Shown: positions 8,185 through 17,299, counted from the stretch's first letter. The stretch is 40,997 nt of DNA from Saccharopolyspora soli (GCF_022678645.1 NZ_JALBWV010000071.1:1-40997), one strand, 5' to 3'. Numbers and translations: made by a program. Notes: generated from the letters alone by a model not told the origin.

Positions 8185-8442
8185 CGGCGTGCCGAGGTAG
8201 GGGTTGCCGCGGCCGGTGAGGTCGCCGCTGTCCGAAAGCCCTTCGGAGAACGCCATGCTGACGCCTGCCCCGATCGCTGTCGCCAGCCCCGCCAATAACG
8301 CGTAATGCGGGCGGTGCGTGGCGAAAGCGACGGAGAAGATCGGCGCCAGGGTCGACAGCGAGCCGTCGATCAGCCCGGTCATCGCGGGCTGCACCCGTTG
8401 CAGAAGGACGGACCTGGCTGTTGTCGAATCGTCAAGCAGCAT
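8185..8442 (-). pseudogene. VIT1/CCC1-family (iron/manganese transporter-like) N-terminal fragment
   Basis: The ATG at 8442 has an excellent GGCGGAGG ribosome binding site, so this was once a translated gene. The product begins with about 35 residues and then PAMTGLIDGSLSTLAPIFSV, followed by LAGLATAIGAGVSMAFSEGL and DSGDLTGRGNPYLG, typical of the VIT1/CCC1-like proteins related to rubrerythrin-linked MbfA. The remaining membrane helices are missing and the frame runs into unrelated sequence that leads to the DUF1275 fragment. A short truncated protein of about 90 residues may still be made. Confidence 0.65.
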
Positions 8443-8584
8443 GGGAACCTCCGCCGTGGATCTGGTCTTGTCCAGCTTCGCGACGCGCCAGGGTTCTGTC
8501 GTCACGGCCAGCCGTCGTCCTCGCCCCCTGCTGACTGGAAGCCTGGGGTGGGATCTGCTGCAATCCGCCCTCGGACAGGGCGAT

Positions 8585-8886
8585 GTTGCGCTGCGGACGC
8601 CGTCGTTGTCGCGACCCGGACCGGGTCCACCGCCTACAGCTTCTTCGCGGGCGGGCCGATCGTCTCGCCCCGGTGGAAGGGCTCCTGGTCACGCCGGTGG
8701 CGCCACACTCCGCCTTCAACCGCGCCCTGTTCCTGTCCCAGCATGAGAAGCTCGCGTTGCGAATCCTGCCCACCAGTGGCCACCTCGGGGTGGAGGTCGA
8801 CGGCCAGCTCGTCGCGCACCCGCAACCCGGCAAGCTCATCGACATCACCGTCGACGCCGCCGCGGCGCGAGTCGTACCCCTGCTAG
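8585..8886 (+). pseudogene. NAD kinase C-terminal fragment
   Basis: The plus-strand frame enters NAD kinase homology at AADAVVVATRTGSTAYSFF followed by AGGPIVSP. A one-base shift then moves it to the frame reading VEGLLVTPVAPHSAFNRALF, continuing ALRILPTSGHLGVEVDGQLV and ending with DAAAARVVPLLAG. This is the standard NAD kinase C-terminal domain. The N-terminal GGDGT half is absent. The overlap with the N-terminal remnant at 897-1461 is about 20 codons around TGSTAYSF, and the DNA differs at several positions, so these appear to be two different copies rather than one gene cut once. Confidence 0.7.
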
Positions 8887-8889
8887 CCG

Positions 8890-9328
8890 GAAGTCGGAGA
8901 GTGCGGTCTCCTGCAACCGCGCTTCCTCGCTGGCAGTGATGACTACCACCGGCCGCAGGCGGACGCTGAACGCATGCGATTGATGTCGCATCTCGGCAGG
9001 AGATGGCCATTTTCCTTTTAATGGCTGGTGGTGATCTCCTCGACGGGGCGTAGCGCGGGGGGCCGGTTCGCGGCAAACCCACGTGCCACCGACCTCAACG
9101 ACCAGGCCGTTGGCACGCAAGAGGAAGCCATGAGCGCGACCAGCCTGCGGGCTCGGGGGCCGCCGTGGCCGAAGCTCAACGTTTCATCGCGGACCTGTAC
9201 CACAGCGACTGCGACGACGTCGCGGTGGTACCGCTCGTTGATCGCCCTCGCTTTGGTGGCTTTCGGAAGCGACACCGCCGAGGTGCTCAGCAAGACAAGC
9301 GATCGAGCGTCGAAAGAACGGATAAGAC
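8890..9328. other. Unassigned stretch upstream of the aldo/keto reductase
   Basis: Frames on both strands are open but show no family signature and no initiation signal. One minus-strand frame reads RPVVVITASEEARLQETAL, which I cannot place. It probably holds further eroded gene pieces and the promoter of the aldo/keto reductase. Confidence 0.35.
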
Positions 9329-10300
9329 ATGCAGACGACCATCCTTGGCAGGACCACCCTTCATGTCTCCCGGATTGCCTACGGGACCTGGCAACTGGGT
9401 GGGGACTGGGGCAGTTTCGACGAAGATGGCGCCACTTCCGCCATCCGCCACGCACTGGACCTGGGCATCAACTTCTTCGACACCGCCCAGGGTTACGGCT
9501 TCGGCGCATCCGAACGCCTGCTAGGCAAGGCACTGCGCAAGGAGATCACCCACGACCGCGACAGCGTGGTCATCGCGACGAAGGGCGGCATCCTGCCCAA
9601 CGGCGGTGGTCGCGACGCTTCGGCGGACTACCTGCGCCGCGGTGTGGAGGAGAGCCTGCGCGCGCTCGGGGTCGACACCATCGACCTGTACCAGGTCCAT
9701 TGGCCGGACAAAAAGGTTCCGGCCGAGGAAACGGCGGGCGCGCTCCAGGAACTCGTCGAGGCGGGAAAGATCCGGTACGTCGGCGTGTCCAACTACGACG
9801 TCAGGCAGATGGAAGAGTTCTCCGAGGTGCGCCCGGTGGACACGCTGCAACCGCCCTACCACCTGTTCCGGCGAGGTATCGAGGCGGACATCCTGCCGTA
9901 CACCCGTAAGCACAACATCGGTGTGCTCACCTACAGTCCGCTGGGCAGCGGACTCCTCACCGGCCGGTTCGACGAGAGCACGACCTTCGAAGACGATGAC
10001 TGGCGCAGCAAGGCGACCGCGTTCACCGGTGAGGCTTTCAAACGCAACCTGGCCGTGGTGCGAAGGCTCGAAGAGTTCGCGGCGGAGCGCGGCATCAGCG
10101 TCAGCCAGCTCGCGATCGGGTGGGTGCTCGCGCAACCTGGCGTGGATGTCGCCATCGTCGGAGCCCGCAGCAGCGCCAACATCGAGGCCAGTGCCGCAGC
10201 CGCCGACGTCAAGCTGAGCGAGAACGACCTCTCGCGAATCGATGAGATCATCGCCGACGGTGTCCCAGTGGAGGGCGCAACACCCGAGGGCGTGCTCTAG
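9329..10300 (+). CDS. Aldo/keto reductase
   Basis: A 323-residue NADPH-dependent oxidoreductase of the aldo/keto reductase superfamily (TIM barrel), reducing an aldehyde or ketone. The complete catalytic tetrad is visible: Asp51 and Tyr56 in NFFDTAQGYGFGASE, Lys85 in VIATKGG, and His124 in LYQVHWPD. The cofactor-binding end reads QLAIGWVLAQPGVDVAIVGA. Length and start (ATG 9329) fit the family. It is followed on the same strand, with independent spacing, by a DJ-1/PfpI gene and a cupin gene; together these look like a carbonyl and oxidative stress set (inference). The substrate is unknown. Confidence 0.92.
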   Translation: MQTTILGRTTLHVSRIAYGTWQLGGDWGSFDEDGATSAIRHALDLGINFFDTAQGYGFGASERLLGKALRKEITHDRDSVVIATKGGILPNGGGRDASADYLRRGVEESLRALGVDTIDLYQVHWPDKKVPAEETAGALQELVEAGKIRYVGVSNYDVRQMEEFSEVRPVDTLQPPYHLFRRGIEADILPYTRKHNIGVLTYSPLGSGLLTGRFDESTTFEDDDWRSKATAFTGEAFKRNLAVVRRLEEFAAERGISVSQLAIGWVLAQPGVDVAIVGARSSANIEASAAAADVKLSENDLSRIDEIIADGVPVEGATPEGVL

Positions 10301-10469
10301 CCGCGACTGACCTCAACCAGCGGTCCACTGCGCGAGGGGATCACACGGAACACGCTGCTCGCCCTGGTTCGGCTACCGCCCCAAATGATCATGTTTTTCG
10401 GTTGTGGCGATGTGGGTAGTTCAAACGCAACGGTCGCGCACTTGCGCTAGCGAAGGTGGGGAGGACGTC

Positions 10470-11033
10470 ATGGCGAACGAGCTTCGTGGTCGGAGGGTGG
10501 CCATTCTGGCTGCTGACGGGGTCGAGCAGGTGGAACTGGTGCAACCGCGCCAGGCGGTCGAGGACGCGGGCGCGCAGACCGAGCTGGTGTCGATCCGCTC
10601 GGGCGAGGTCCAGGCGATGAACCAGGACATTCATCCGGCGGACCGCTTTCCGGTGGATCGCGAGGTGTCTCAGGTCAACATCGATGACTACGACGCATTG
10701 TTGCTTCCCGGCGGGGCGGTCAACCCGGACAACCTTCGTCAGAATGCCGCGGCGGTGGCCTTCGTGCGGGATTTCGTCAACTCCGGCAAGCCGGTCGGAG
10801 CGATCTGTCACGCTCCGTGGAGCTTGGTGGAGGCCGACGTTGTCAGGGGTAGGACAGTGACCTCGTTTCCCAGTGTGCGCACGGATCTGCGCAACGCAGG
10901 GGGAAACGTCGTGGATCAGGAGGTAGTGACCGACAGGGGGCTGGTGACCAGTCGCGGACCCCAGGATCTTCCCGCGTTCAATGCGAAGATCGTTGAGGAG
11001 TTCGCCGAGGGAAGGCACGCGGTCCCCGGCTAG
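10470..11033 (+). CDS. DJ-1/PfpI-family protein (PfpI/YhbO-like)
   Basis: A 187-residue protein of the DJ-1/PfpI superfamily. The nucleophile elbow GAICHAPWSL carries Cys113 and adjacent His114, with Glu19 in DGVEQVE as the usual partner, matching the intracellular PfpI/YhbO branch known for protease, deglycase or glyoxalase-like stress protection. The ATG at 10470 has GGTGGGGAGG at ideal distance; the in-frame upstream extension is not needed. It sits 169 bp after the aldo/keto reductase on the same strand. The precise activity of this branch is debated, so only the family is called. Confidence 0.92.
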   Translation: MANELRGRRVAILAADGVEQVELVQPRQAVEDAGAQTELVSIRSGEVQAMNQDIHPADRFPVDREVSQVNIDDYDALLLPGGAVNPDNLRQNAAAVAFVRDFVNSGKPVGAICHAPWSLVEADVVRGRTVTSFPSVRTDLRNAGGNVVDQEVVTDRGLVTSRGPQDLPAFNAKIVEEFAEGRHAVPG

Positions 11034-11472
11034 GCAAAGAGCTCCACCGACAGGGGTTGTTTGACAATCCGGGACTGCTGTTCGGCGCCTCTGGTACCGG
11101 CGTTTTCAGTCTTGGAACCGGTTACCAGGGGCAGCCTGCGCGACCGAGCCCGGTCGACCTGCTCGCTCAGGACCATAGGCCCTGGGCGCTGCCCAACCGG
11201 CGGCGCTGTTTCGTTTAGTCGTCGGTCTGGTTTGTCGATCTTCGACTTCAAGACGGTCTGGGCCGTCAGCAGGCCTGGTACGCGAAACTGCTTCATGGCG
11301 CCGTCGATATCGAGGAGCCGCTCGACATCCGATCCTGAGAGATAAATGGCAGGAAACACTCGGAGTTCATGGACCTGGCAATCGTCTGGCTAACTCCTCT
11401 TCGCAGTCGGCGGTCGTCATGGCCCGGTCGCGAGCAAATGAGGAGCACTTGACACCGGGAGAACCGACAATC
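11034..11472 (-). pseudogene. Degraded stretch with a possible ornithine cyclodeaminase N-terminal remnant
   Basis: A minus-strand frame (11030-11359) begins with AIYLSGSDVERLLDIDGAM, which resembles the first strand and helix of ornithine cyclodeaminase/mu-crystallin proteins. After about 22 residues the similarity stops and the rest matches nothing I know. No ribosome binding site is evident. The call rests on one short motif and is tentative. The right end holds the leader of the cupin gene. Confidence 0.35.
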
Positions 11473-11919
11473 ATGAATGACATCTCCGCCAAGCACGTCA
11501 GGATCGTGCACCGTCAAGCTCTCGAGGGCGATACGCCGCAGACGTCCGGGCTCGTCCGCGAGGTAGCTTTCGATGCCCGCAACCCTGATGCGGACCATCT
11601 GTCGGCGTTCCGGAGCACCGTGAAGCCCGGCGCGGCCACTGGCGCCCACCATCACGGAGACCAGGAGACAGTCCTTTACATAATCAGCGGAACGGCCCGG
11701 TTCCGGTGGGGGGACCGGCTGGAACACTTCGCCGAAGCTGGCCCCGGAGACTTCGTGTTCGTCCCCGCTCACATCGTTCACCAGGAGATCAACGCCTCCG
11801 CCGAGTCCGAGACGGTCTGGGTGGTGGTGCGCTCCGGCACGGACCCGATCGTTGTCAACCTCCCCGACCTCGATGAATACATCGAGCAGCCCGCGATCGA
11901 GTACACGGCGCCGGGATAG
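11473..11919 (+). CDS. Small cupin-domain protein
   Basis: A 148-residue single-domain cupin. Motif 1 (GAHHHGDQETVLYIISG, residues 57-73) supplies His59/His61 and Glu65, and motif 2 (PGDFVFVPAHIVHQ) supplies His100/His103; together these are the usual metal ligands of a functional cupin. The ATG at 11473 was chosen over upstream in-frame starts because GGGAG lies about 10 bases upstream and the family begins here. Cupins of this type serve as dioxygenases, isomerases or ligand sensors, so the activity cannot be named. It is the last of three same-strand genes before a convergent transporter. Confidence 0.85.
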   Translation: MNDISAKHVRIVHRQALEGDTPQTSGLVREVAFDARNPDADHLSAFRSTVKPGAATGAHHHGDQETVLYIISGTARFRWGDRLEHFAEAGPGDFVFVPAHIVHQEINASAESETVWVVVRSGTDPIVVNLPDLDEYIEQPAIEYTAPG

Positions 11920-11960
11920 AGCGCTGTCACCGCAGCGGGCACGCTATGCGTTGACCATTG

Positions 11961-11974
11961 GCGGTAACCACCGC
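11961..11974. terminator. Small hairpin between convergent genes
   Basis: GCGGT-AACC-ACCGC forms a short 5-bp stem, set within longer imperfect complementarity (CGGGCAC near 11936 and GTGCCCG near 11977). It lies between the cupin stop and the end of the convergent MFS gene, the expected place for a bidirectional terminator. There is no T-tract. Confidence 0.35.
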
Positions 11975-12074
11975 GGTGCCCGCAGTACCCGCCGCACAAC
12001 GTGACGACGAATCGATGCGCTCGTTACGAGTCGTTGCCGTTGCGTTGCGGGCGTCGGTGGGCGTGCGGTGTTCG

Positions 12075-13301
12075 TCACCGGTGCCCTGGGGGTGTACGGG
12101 CCAGCAGGATCAGGACGGTCGCTGCCAGCACGGCCACCAGGGTGGCGAGGATCAGCCCTGCTGCTCGCACGCCTTGCAGTTGGGCAATGACGCCACTGGC
12201 AACGACTGGCGCGGAAATCGCCACGTAGGCCACGACGAAGAAGCTGGAGGCGACCTCAGCTCGTTGCCTCGGCGGCGCGGCCTGGTTGACTGCCGCCAGG
12301 CCGGTGCGGAAGCTCAGCCCCTGGCCAGCTCCGGCTACGACCGCACCGGAGACCACCAGGACCAGCGATGCCAGTGCGAGGCCGAGGGCGAGCAGGCCCA
12401 TACCCGCGATCAAACCCACGCAGCCGACGACCAGGGCGCGTGTCCTGAAGACGGCAACCAGCATGGTCTGACCGACTGTCGATGCTGCGAAAACGGCGAA
12501 CACGACCAGACCGACGATCGCGTGGTTGTCGATGCCGAGCACCAAGGCGAGGAAATCCGGCGCCACCGCCGTGAACAGGCCCAGCACGGCGAAGCCCGCA
12601 AAGGCCGCCAAGCCGGCCCGCACGAAGGCCGTCCGTGCCTGCGGAGGAACCCGCAGGCGCTGCGGACGCAGGCGAACACGGCCTTCAGCCCGCACCGGCT
12701 CCGGAACGGCCCACACGAGCACCATTGCCGGGATAACGAGAGCAAGGTCCACCCAGAACGTCAGCCGCAGCGGTGCGACGGCGAACTGTGCGAGCAGACC
12801 AGCTAGCAGCGGACCACAGCCCAAGCCGCCGATGTTGGCCAACGTGGCGACCACCGTCGCACGCTCGGCCCCCTCGCGCGGCGCGAGGTCCGCCAGGGTC
12901 GCCGTAGCCGTGCCCGTGAAGATCCCCGCCGAGAGTCCCGAGAGTAAGCGGCCCACGAGCAGCAGCCCGATCCCGTGAGCGACGAGGAACTCCACAGTGC
13001 TCAGTGCGGACAGCGCCAACCCTGTCAGCAGCACCCTTCGCCGCCCGACCTCATCCGACATGCGCCCGAAGAGCAGCAGCGCGGCGATCACGCCGACCGC
13101 GTAGGTCGCAAAGATGACGGTGACCATCAGTTCGGAGAAGCCGAACTCGCTGCTGTAGATCGGGTACAGCGGCGTGGGCAGGGTCGTCCCGATCATGGTC
13201 ACTGTGAACGCATAGGCGACCACAGCGAAACCGCCGCGTCGGCCGAACCGCGGCAAGCCACTGCCGGAGAGGAACCGGACCACCGGGTTGATGAACGTCA
13301 T
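12075..13301 (-). CDS. MFS transporter (12-helix, DHA1-like)
   Basis: A 408-residue major facilitator protein with about 12 hydrophobic segments. Motif A is visible as FGRMSDEVGRRRVL after helix 2, and the N-terminal half contains LPTPLYPIYSSEFGFSEL, typical of sugar and drug exporters of this group. The ATG at 13301 has AAGGACGG upstream; an upstream in-frame extension is Arg-rich and unlikely to be translated. It converges on the cupin gene. No regulator adjoins it. Drug or small-molecule efflux is likely, but the substrate is unknown. Confidence 0.9.
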   Translation of the reverse strand: MTFINPVVRFLSGSGLPRFGRRGGFAVVAYAFTVTMIGTTLPTPLYPIYSSEFGFSELMVTVIFATYAVGVIAALLLFGRMSDEVGRRRVLLTGLALSALSTVEFLVAHGIGLLLVGRLLSGLSAGIFTGTATATLADLAPREGAERATVVATLANIGGLGCGPLLAGLLAQFAVAPLRLTFWVDLALVIPAMVLVWAVPEPVRAEGRVRLRPQRLRVPPQARTAFVRAGLAAFAGFAVLGLFTAVAPDFLALVLGIDNHAIVGLVVFAVFAASTVGQTMLVAVFRTRALVVGCVGLIAGMGLLALGLALASLVLVVSGAVVAGAGQGLSFRTGLAAVNQAAPPRQRAEVASSFFVVAYVAISAPVVASGVIAQLQGVRAAGLILATLVAVLAATVLILLARTPPGHR

Positions 13302-13689
13302 CGTTTGACACCGTCCTTCGGTGACGCCAAGCGTCGGAGCGGCGTCGACGACATCCTGAGCCGTGTTCCTCGCCGCAGGTCGATGATCGAGCGGCCACAT
13401 GGCCGTATACCGACGATGGACCACGGCAGCAGTGCCAGCACAGCGAGCCTGCGGGCAGTGGAGGCGGAGTCGTTGACCCCTCGTAGACGAGAGAGTTCAC
13501 AGCGAACGTGGCTTTGGTCTGGCCACCACTGGTCGATCGTGGCCGTGCTCACCGGGCGCGTTCTGCGACCGAGTCCATGCTGACCGCTGAGACCGCGTGC
13601 GAGCGGAAGCTCTGCGGCGACGTGGAGAATCGCGGTGCTGCCTTCTCACGACGAGGTCGTTTTGGCCTCCTCGGCCGTCTCCCCGGACT
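13302..13689. other. Stretch without a recognisable gene
   Basis: Open frames on both strands are Arg/Ser-rich with no signatures. The right-hand part leads into an IS630 transposase scrap. It presumably contains the promoter of the MFS gene. Confidence 0.4.
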
Positions 13690-13800
13690 TCATCCGCCAA
13701 GCCCCGTGGTCTTGAACGGTGTCGGCATCGGCCTGCATTAGCTGGGCGATCACCGACACGCAGTTCCCACCAACCCTCATGCGCCGATCAACAGGCCGTT
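13690..13800 (-). pseudogene. IS630-family transposase N-terminal scrap
   Basis: The minus-strand frame reads MRVGGNCVSVIAQLMQADAD followed by TVQD, closely matching the N-terminal helix-turn-helix of IS630 transposases (AGNTVPVIARLVQADEDTVRD pattern). Homology stops just after this. The next segment of such a transposase (CAFNEQGFAALDPKW) occurs at 28.5 kb in the same orientation. No terminal repeats or TA duplication could be placed. Confidence 0.55.
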
Positions 13801-14047
13801 CGCGCCGTCGGGATGGCAGGGCCCGATCCGCGACCCCTCGCCACCAGCGCAGTCCACAAGAGACAGTGTCCGTCAAGTCCGGACGGCCAGGCCAACCTGC
13901 TCAGCGGAACCATCCGAGCAGGGACGTAGTGCTCTGGGCCGTCGGGCGCTGTGCCTGGAGCGTTAGCGGCATCGGTGCCATCAGACAGTCGGCGAAATCC
14001 CTGCGGGATCGGCCGCCGGTGATGGTTGGGTGGGAAGGCCAGCGAGC
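13801..14047. other. Intergenic DNA upstream of the HAD-GH65 operon
   Basis: There is no recognisable coding sequence. It must hold the promoter of the sugar phosphorylase operon; I cannot identify a -35/-10 pair with confidence. Confidence 0.4.
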
Positions 14048-14824
14048 ATGGGAGAGTCAGGTCGCACGGGCAGCATGCGGGTCCAGGTGGCTCCGGATGG
14101 GATCATCGCGTGCTTGTTCGACCTCGACGGTGTGCTGACCAGTACCGCCGCACAGCACATGGCCGCTTGGAAGCAGACCTTCGACGCGTTCCTGCAGGAG
14201 CGGAAAAGCGAGCGGTTCCGGCCGTTCACCGAGGGTGACTACCTCGAGTACGTGGACGGCCGGCCGAGGGCGGACGGGGTGCGCCAGTTCCTCGCCTCCC
14301 GCAGCATCACCCTGCCCGAGGGCAGCCGCGACGACCCGCCGACGGCGGACACCGTCCACGGGATAGGCAACCGGAAGAATGAGGTCCTGCTCGCGATCAT
14401 CCAGGAGCGCGGGGTGCAACCGTATCCGGGATCGGTGCGCTATCTGGAGGCGGTGCGGGACGCCGGACTCGTCGTCGGCGTGGTCACCTCCTCGGAGAAC
14501 GGCGCCTCGGTGCTCGATGCCGCGGACCTGAGCCGGTTCGTGCATGCGCGGATCGATGGCCTGGTGATCAGCAGGGAAAAGCTGCGCGGCAAGCCGGAGC
14601 CAGACTCCTTCCTGGCCGGTGCCCAGGCCCTCGGCGTCGCACCGGCCGAGGCGGCGGTGTTCGAGGACGCGCTCGCCGGCGTGCAGGCCGGCCGGGCCGG
14701 TGGGTTCGGCTGGGTGGTCGGTGTGGACCGCACCCACCATGCGGACGAACTGCGCGCCCACGGCGCGGACCTCGTGGTGTCGGACCTGGCCGACATCCTC
14801 GCCGCGAAACCGACGACCTTTTAG
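14048..14824 (+). CDS. Beta-phosphoglucomutase-like HAD hydrolase
   Basis: A 258-residue HAD-superfamily protein. Motif I is LFDLDGVLTST (nucleophile Asp25 and acid Asp27), motif II is VVTSSENG (Ser148/149), motif III is Lys182 in RGKPEP, and motif IV is FEDALAGVQAG (Glu206-Asp207). The cap domain (about 40-130) is of the beta-phosphoglucomutase type. It ends 10 bp before a GH65 phosphorylase, the classical pairing in which the phosphorylase releases beta-glucose 1-phosphate and the mutase converts it to glucose 6-phosphate. The ATG at 14048 with upstream GGGAAGG was preferred; GTG 14030 and ATG 14075 are alternatives. Known relatives often carry this longer actinobacterial form. Confidence 0.9.
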   Translation: MGESGRTGSMRVQVAPDGIIACLFDLDGVLTSTAAQHMAAWKQTFDAFLQERKSERFRPFTEGDYLEYVDGRPRADGVRQFLASRSITLPEGSRDDPPTADTVHGIGNRKNEVLLAIIQERGVQPYPGSVRYLEAVRDAGLVVGVVTSSENGASVLDAADLSRFVHARIDGLVISREKLRGKPEPDSFLAGAQALGVAPAEAAVFEDALAGVQAGRAGGFGWVVGVDRTHHADELRAHGADLVVSDLADILAAKPTTF

Positions 14825-14834
14825 GGGTGAAGCA

Positions 14835-17240
14835 GTGGCGAACCGTCCGCAAGCCGGTTACGAGGTGGCCCCGTGGGAGCTGCGGTGGGGGTGGCTGGAC
14901 CTCGACGCCCTGCGCCGGACCGAGTCCACCTTCGCGCTGTCCAACGGCCACATCGGATTCCGCGGTTCGTTCGAGGAGGGCGAACCTCGCGGCCTGCCCG
15001 GCACCTATCTCAACGGCTTCTACGAGCGGCGCCCCCTCCCCTACGCCGAGGCCGGGTACGGCGACCCGGTAGACGGGCAGAGCCTGGTCAACGTCACCGA
15101 CGGCAAGATCATCCGGTTGCTGGTCGAGGACGAGCCGGTGGATATGCGCTACGGCTCGGCCCCGCACCACGAGCGGGTGCTCGACTTCCGCTCCGGCACG
15201 CTGCGTCGGAACACCGAGTGGATCTCGCCGACCGGGCGGCACGTGCGGATCACCTCGGAGCGGCTGGTGTCGTTCACCCAGCGCGCCATCGCCGCGATCC
15301 ACTACGAGGTCGAGCCGCTGGACGGGCAGGCACAACTCGTGGTGCAGTCCGAACTGCTGGCCAACGAGCCGATCGAGCGGGAATCCGACGACCCGCGGGT
15401 GGCCGCCGTCCTGGAAGGCGCCCTGGTCTCGGACTTCTCCATGGGCGAGGGCAGCCGCGCCGTGCTGGGCCACCACACGCGCCGGTCCGGCCTGCGCATG
15501 GCCGTGGCGATGGACCACGAGGTGGACGCGCCTGCAGGGGTGTCGACGGAGAACTGGACCGAGGGCGACCTTGCCCGACTGACGATAGCCGCCGAGGTGC
15601 CCCAAGGGCGGAAGCTGGCGCTGACCAAGTACCTCGCGTACGGATGGTCCAGCCAGCGGTCCCCGCAGGCCCTGCGGGCGCAGGTGGAGGCGGCACTGGC
15701 CGGTGTCCGGCAGAGCGGCTGGCAGGGCCTGCTCGACGAGCAGCGCGCCTACCTGGACGAATTCTGGGATGCCGCGGACGTGGAGATCGACGGCGACGCC
15801 GAACTGCAGCAGGCGGTCCGGTTCGCACTGTTCCACGTGCTCCAGGCCGGTGCCCGCGGGGAGAGCCGAGCGATCCCCGCCAAAGGCCTCACCGGCCCGG
15901 GCTACGACGGACACGCCTTCTGGGACTCCGAAACCTTCGTCCTCCCCGTGCTGACATACACCGTCCCGGACGCTGCCAGGGAGGCGCTGCGGTGGCGGCA
16001 CTCCACATTGGACAAGGCGCGCACTCGGGCAGCGCAGCTCGGCCAGGCCGGGGCCGCGTTCGCGTGGCGGACCATCAACGGCGACGAATGCTCCGGCTAC
16101 TGGCCGGCCGGCACCGCGGCGTTCCACATCAACGCCGACGTCGCCGATGCCACCGCCCGCTACCTCGCCGCCACCGACGACAAGGACTTCGAGGCCGAGT
16201 GCGGACTGGAACTGCTCGTGGACGCCGCGCGGCTGTGGACGTCGCTGGGCCACCACGACGCGCACGGCCGATTCCGCATCGACGGCGTTACAGGCCCCGA
16301 CGAGTACACCGCGATCGTCGACAACAACACCTACACCAACCTCATGGCCCAGAAGAACCTGCGCGAGGCCGCGAGCCGCTGCGAGCAAAGCCCCGATCTG
16401 GCCCGAGAATTCGGTGTCGACGAGGAGGAGACCGCCTACTGGCGGGATGCGGCCGACCGGATGGTGGTGCCCTTCGACGAAACGGTCGGCGTGCACCCGC
16501 AGTCCGAGTCATTCACCCAGCACGCCCCCTGGGACTTCGCCAGCACACCTCCGGAGCACTACCCGATGCTGCTCCACTATCCCTACTTCGAGCTTTACCG
16601 CAAGCAAGTGATCAAGCAGGCGGATCTGGTGCTGGCCATGTGGCTGCGCGGCGACGCGTTCACCCCCGAGCAGAAGGCCAGGAACGTGGCGTACTACGAG
16701 GCGCTGACCGTGCGGGACTCCTCGCTGTCCGCGGGCGTGCAGGCGGTGCTCAACGCCGAGGTCGGCCATCTCGAACTCGCCTACGACTACTTCGCCGAGG
16801 CAGCCCTGGCCGATCTCTACGACATCCATCACAACGTGGCCCAGGGCCTGCACATCGCTTCGCTGGCCGGTGCCTGGATCGCCGCGGTCGCCGGGTTCGG
16901 TGGCATGCGCGACCACGACGGCAAACTCACCTTCGCGCCCCGACTGCCTCCCGAACTCAGCAGCATCGATATTCGCGTGTGCTTCCACGACAGCAGGATC
17001 TGCGTCACCATCCAGCGCGACGAGGCGACCTACGAGCTGCGCCGCGGAAACGACGTGCACACCTCACATCACGGCCAACCGATCACGCTCACCCAGGACA
17101 AACCGATCACCCTCCCGATCCCGCCACCGCCGCAGAATCCCGCACCGCGCCAACCCGCCGGACGCGCCCCGGCCCACCGCCGCCCGTCTCCCGTGCCTGG
17201 CCAGGAGCTGCGGCCCATCGGCCTGGTCCCCGAGCAATGA
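14835..17240 (+). CDS. GH65 glycoside phosphorylase (trehalose/kojibiose/maltose type)
   Basis: An 801-residue glycoside hydrolase family 65 protein, close to the family length. These enzymes phosphorolyse alpha-glucosidic disaccharides to beta-glucose 1-phosphate and glucose. The N-terminal beta-sandwich begins ESTFALSNGHIGFRGSFEEG. The alpha/alpha barrel contains GYDGHAFWDSETF and the catalytic acid Glu490 in TGPDEYTAIVDNN, then DIHHNVAQGLHIASLAGAW. The GTG at 14835 has AGGGGTGA just upstream and follows the HAD gene stop by 10 bp, so the two are co-transcribed. The Pro-rich tail (PIPPPPQNPAPRQPAGRAP) is probably native. Disaccharide specificity cannot be read here; trehalose would fit an osmolyte or carbon-store role. 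Confidence 0.93.
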   Translation: MANRPQAGYEVAPWELRWGWLDLDALRRTESTFALSNGHIGFRGSFEEGEPRGLPGTYLNGFYERRPLPYAEAGYGDPVDGQSLVNVTDGKIIRLLVEDEPVDMRYGSAPHHERVLDFRSGTLRRNTEWISPTGRHVRITSERLVSFTQRAIAAIHYEVEPLDGQAQLVVQSELLANEPIERESDDPRVAAVLEGALVSDFSMGEGSRAVLGHHTRRSGLRMAVAMDHEVDAPAGVSTENWTEGDLARLTIAAEVPQGRKLALTKYLAYGWSSQRSPQALRAQVEAALAGVRQSGWQGLLDEQRAYLDEFWDAADVEIDGDAELQQAVRFALFHVLQAGARGESRAIPAKGLTGPGYDGHAFWDSETFVLPVLTYTVPDAAREALRWRHSTLDKARTRAAQLGQAGAAFAWRTINGDECSGYWPAGTAAFHINADVADATARYLAATDDKDFEAECGLELLVDAARLWTSLGHHDAHGRFRIDGVTGPDEYTAIVDNNTYTNLMAQKNLREAASRCEQSPDLAREFGVDEEETAYWRDAADRMVVPFDETVGVHPQSESFTQHAPWDFASTPPEHYPMLLHYPYFELYRKQVIKQADLVLAMWLRGDAFTPEQKARNVAYYEALTVRDSSLSAGVQAVLNAEVGHLELAYDYFAEAALADLYDIHHNVAQGLHIASLAGAWIAAVAGFGGMRDHDGKLTFAPRLPPELSSIDIRVCFHDSRICVTIQRDEATYELRRGNDVHTSHHGQPITLTQDKPITLPIPPPPQNPAPRQPAGRAPAHRRPSPVPGQELRPIGLVPEQ

Positions 17241-17299
17241 CCTTCAGACCGAAATCTATCTCCGCACGGCGTCGCCAGCGTCTTCCAGATACCACTGGT

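Noticed and set aside
3230..10451. Frequent GCTAGC hexamers near gene starts (3230, 4450, 4467, 7348, 8882, 10446) as a general regulatory box
   Set aside because: At this GC content about a dozen GCTAGC sites are expected in 41 kb by chance, and some fall inside genes. Only the longer 11-mer repeat was kept as a weak candidate.
12075..13424. Longer form of the MFS protein starting at 13424
   Set aside because: The extra 41 residues are hydrophilic and Arg-rich, while ATG 13301 has a ribosome binding site and begins just before the first helix.
14568..16496. 642-residue minus-strand frame opposite the GH65 gene
   Set aside because: Antisense shadow caused by high GC at third positions. There is no ribosome binding site and no recognisable domain.
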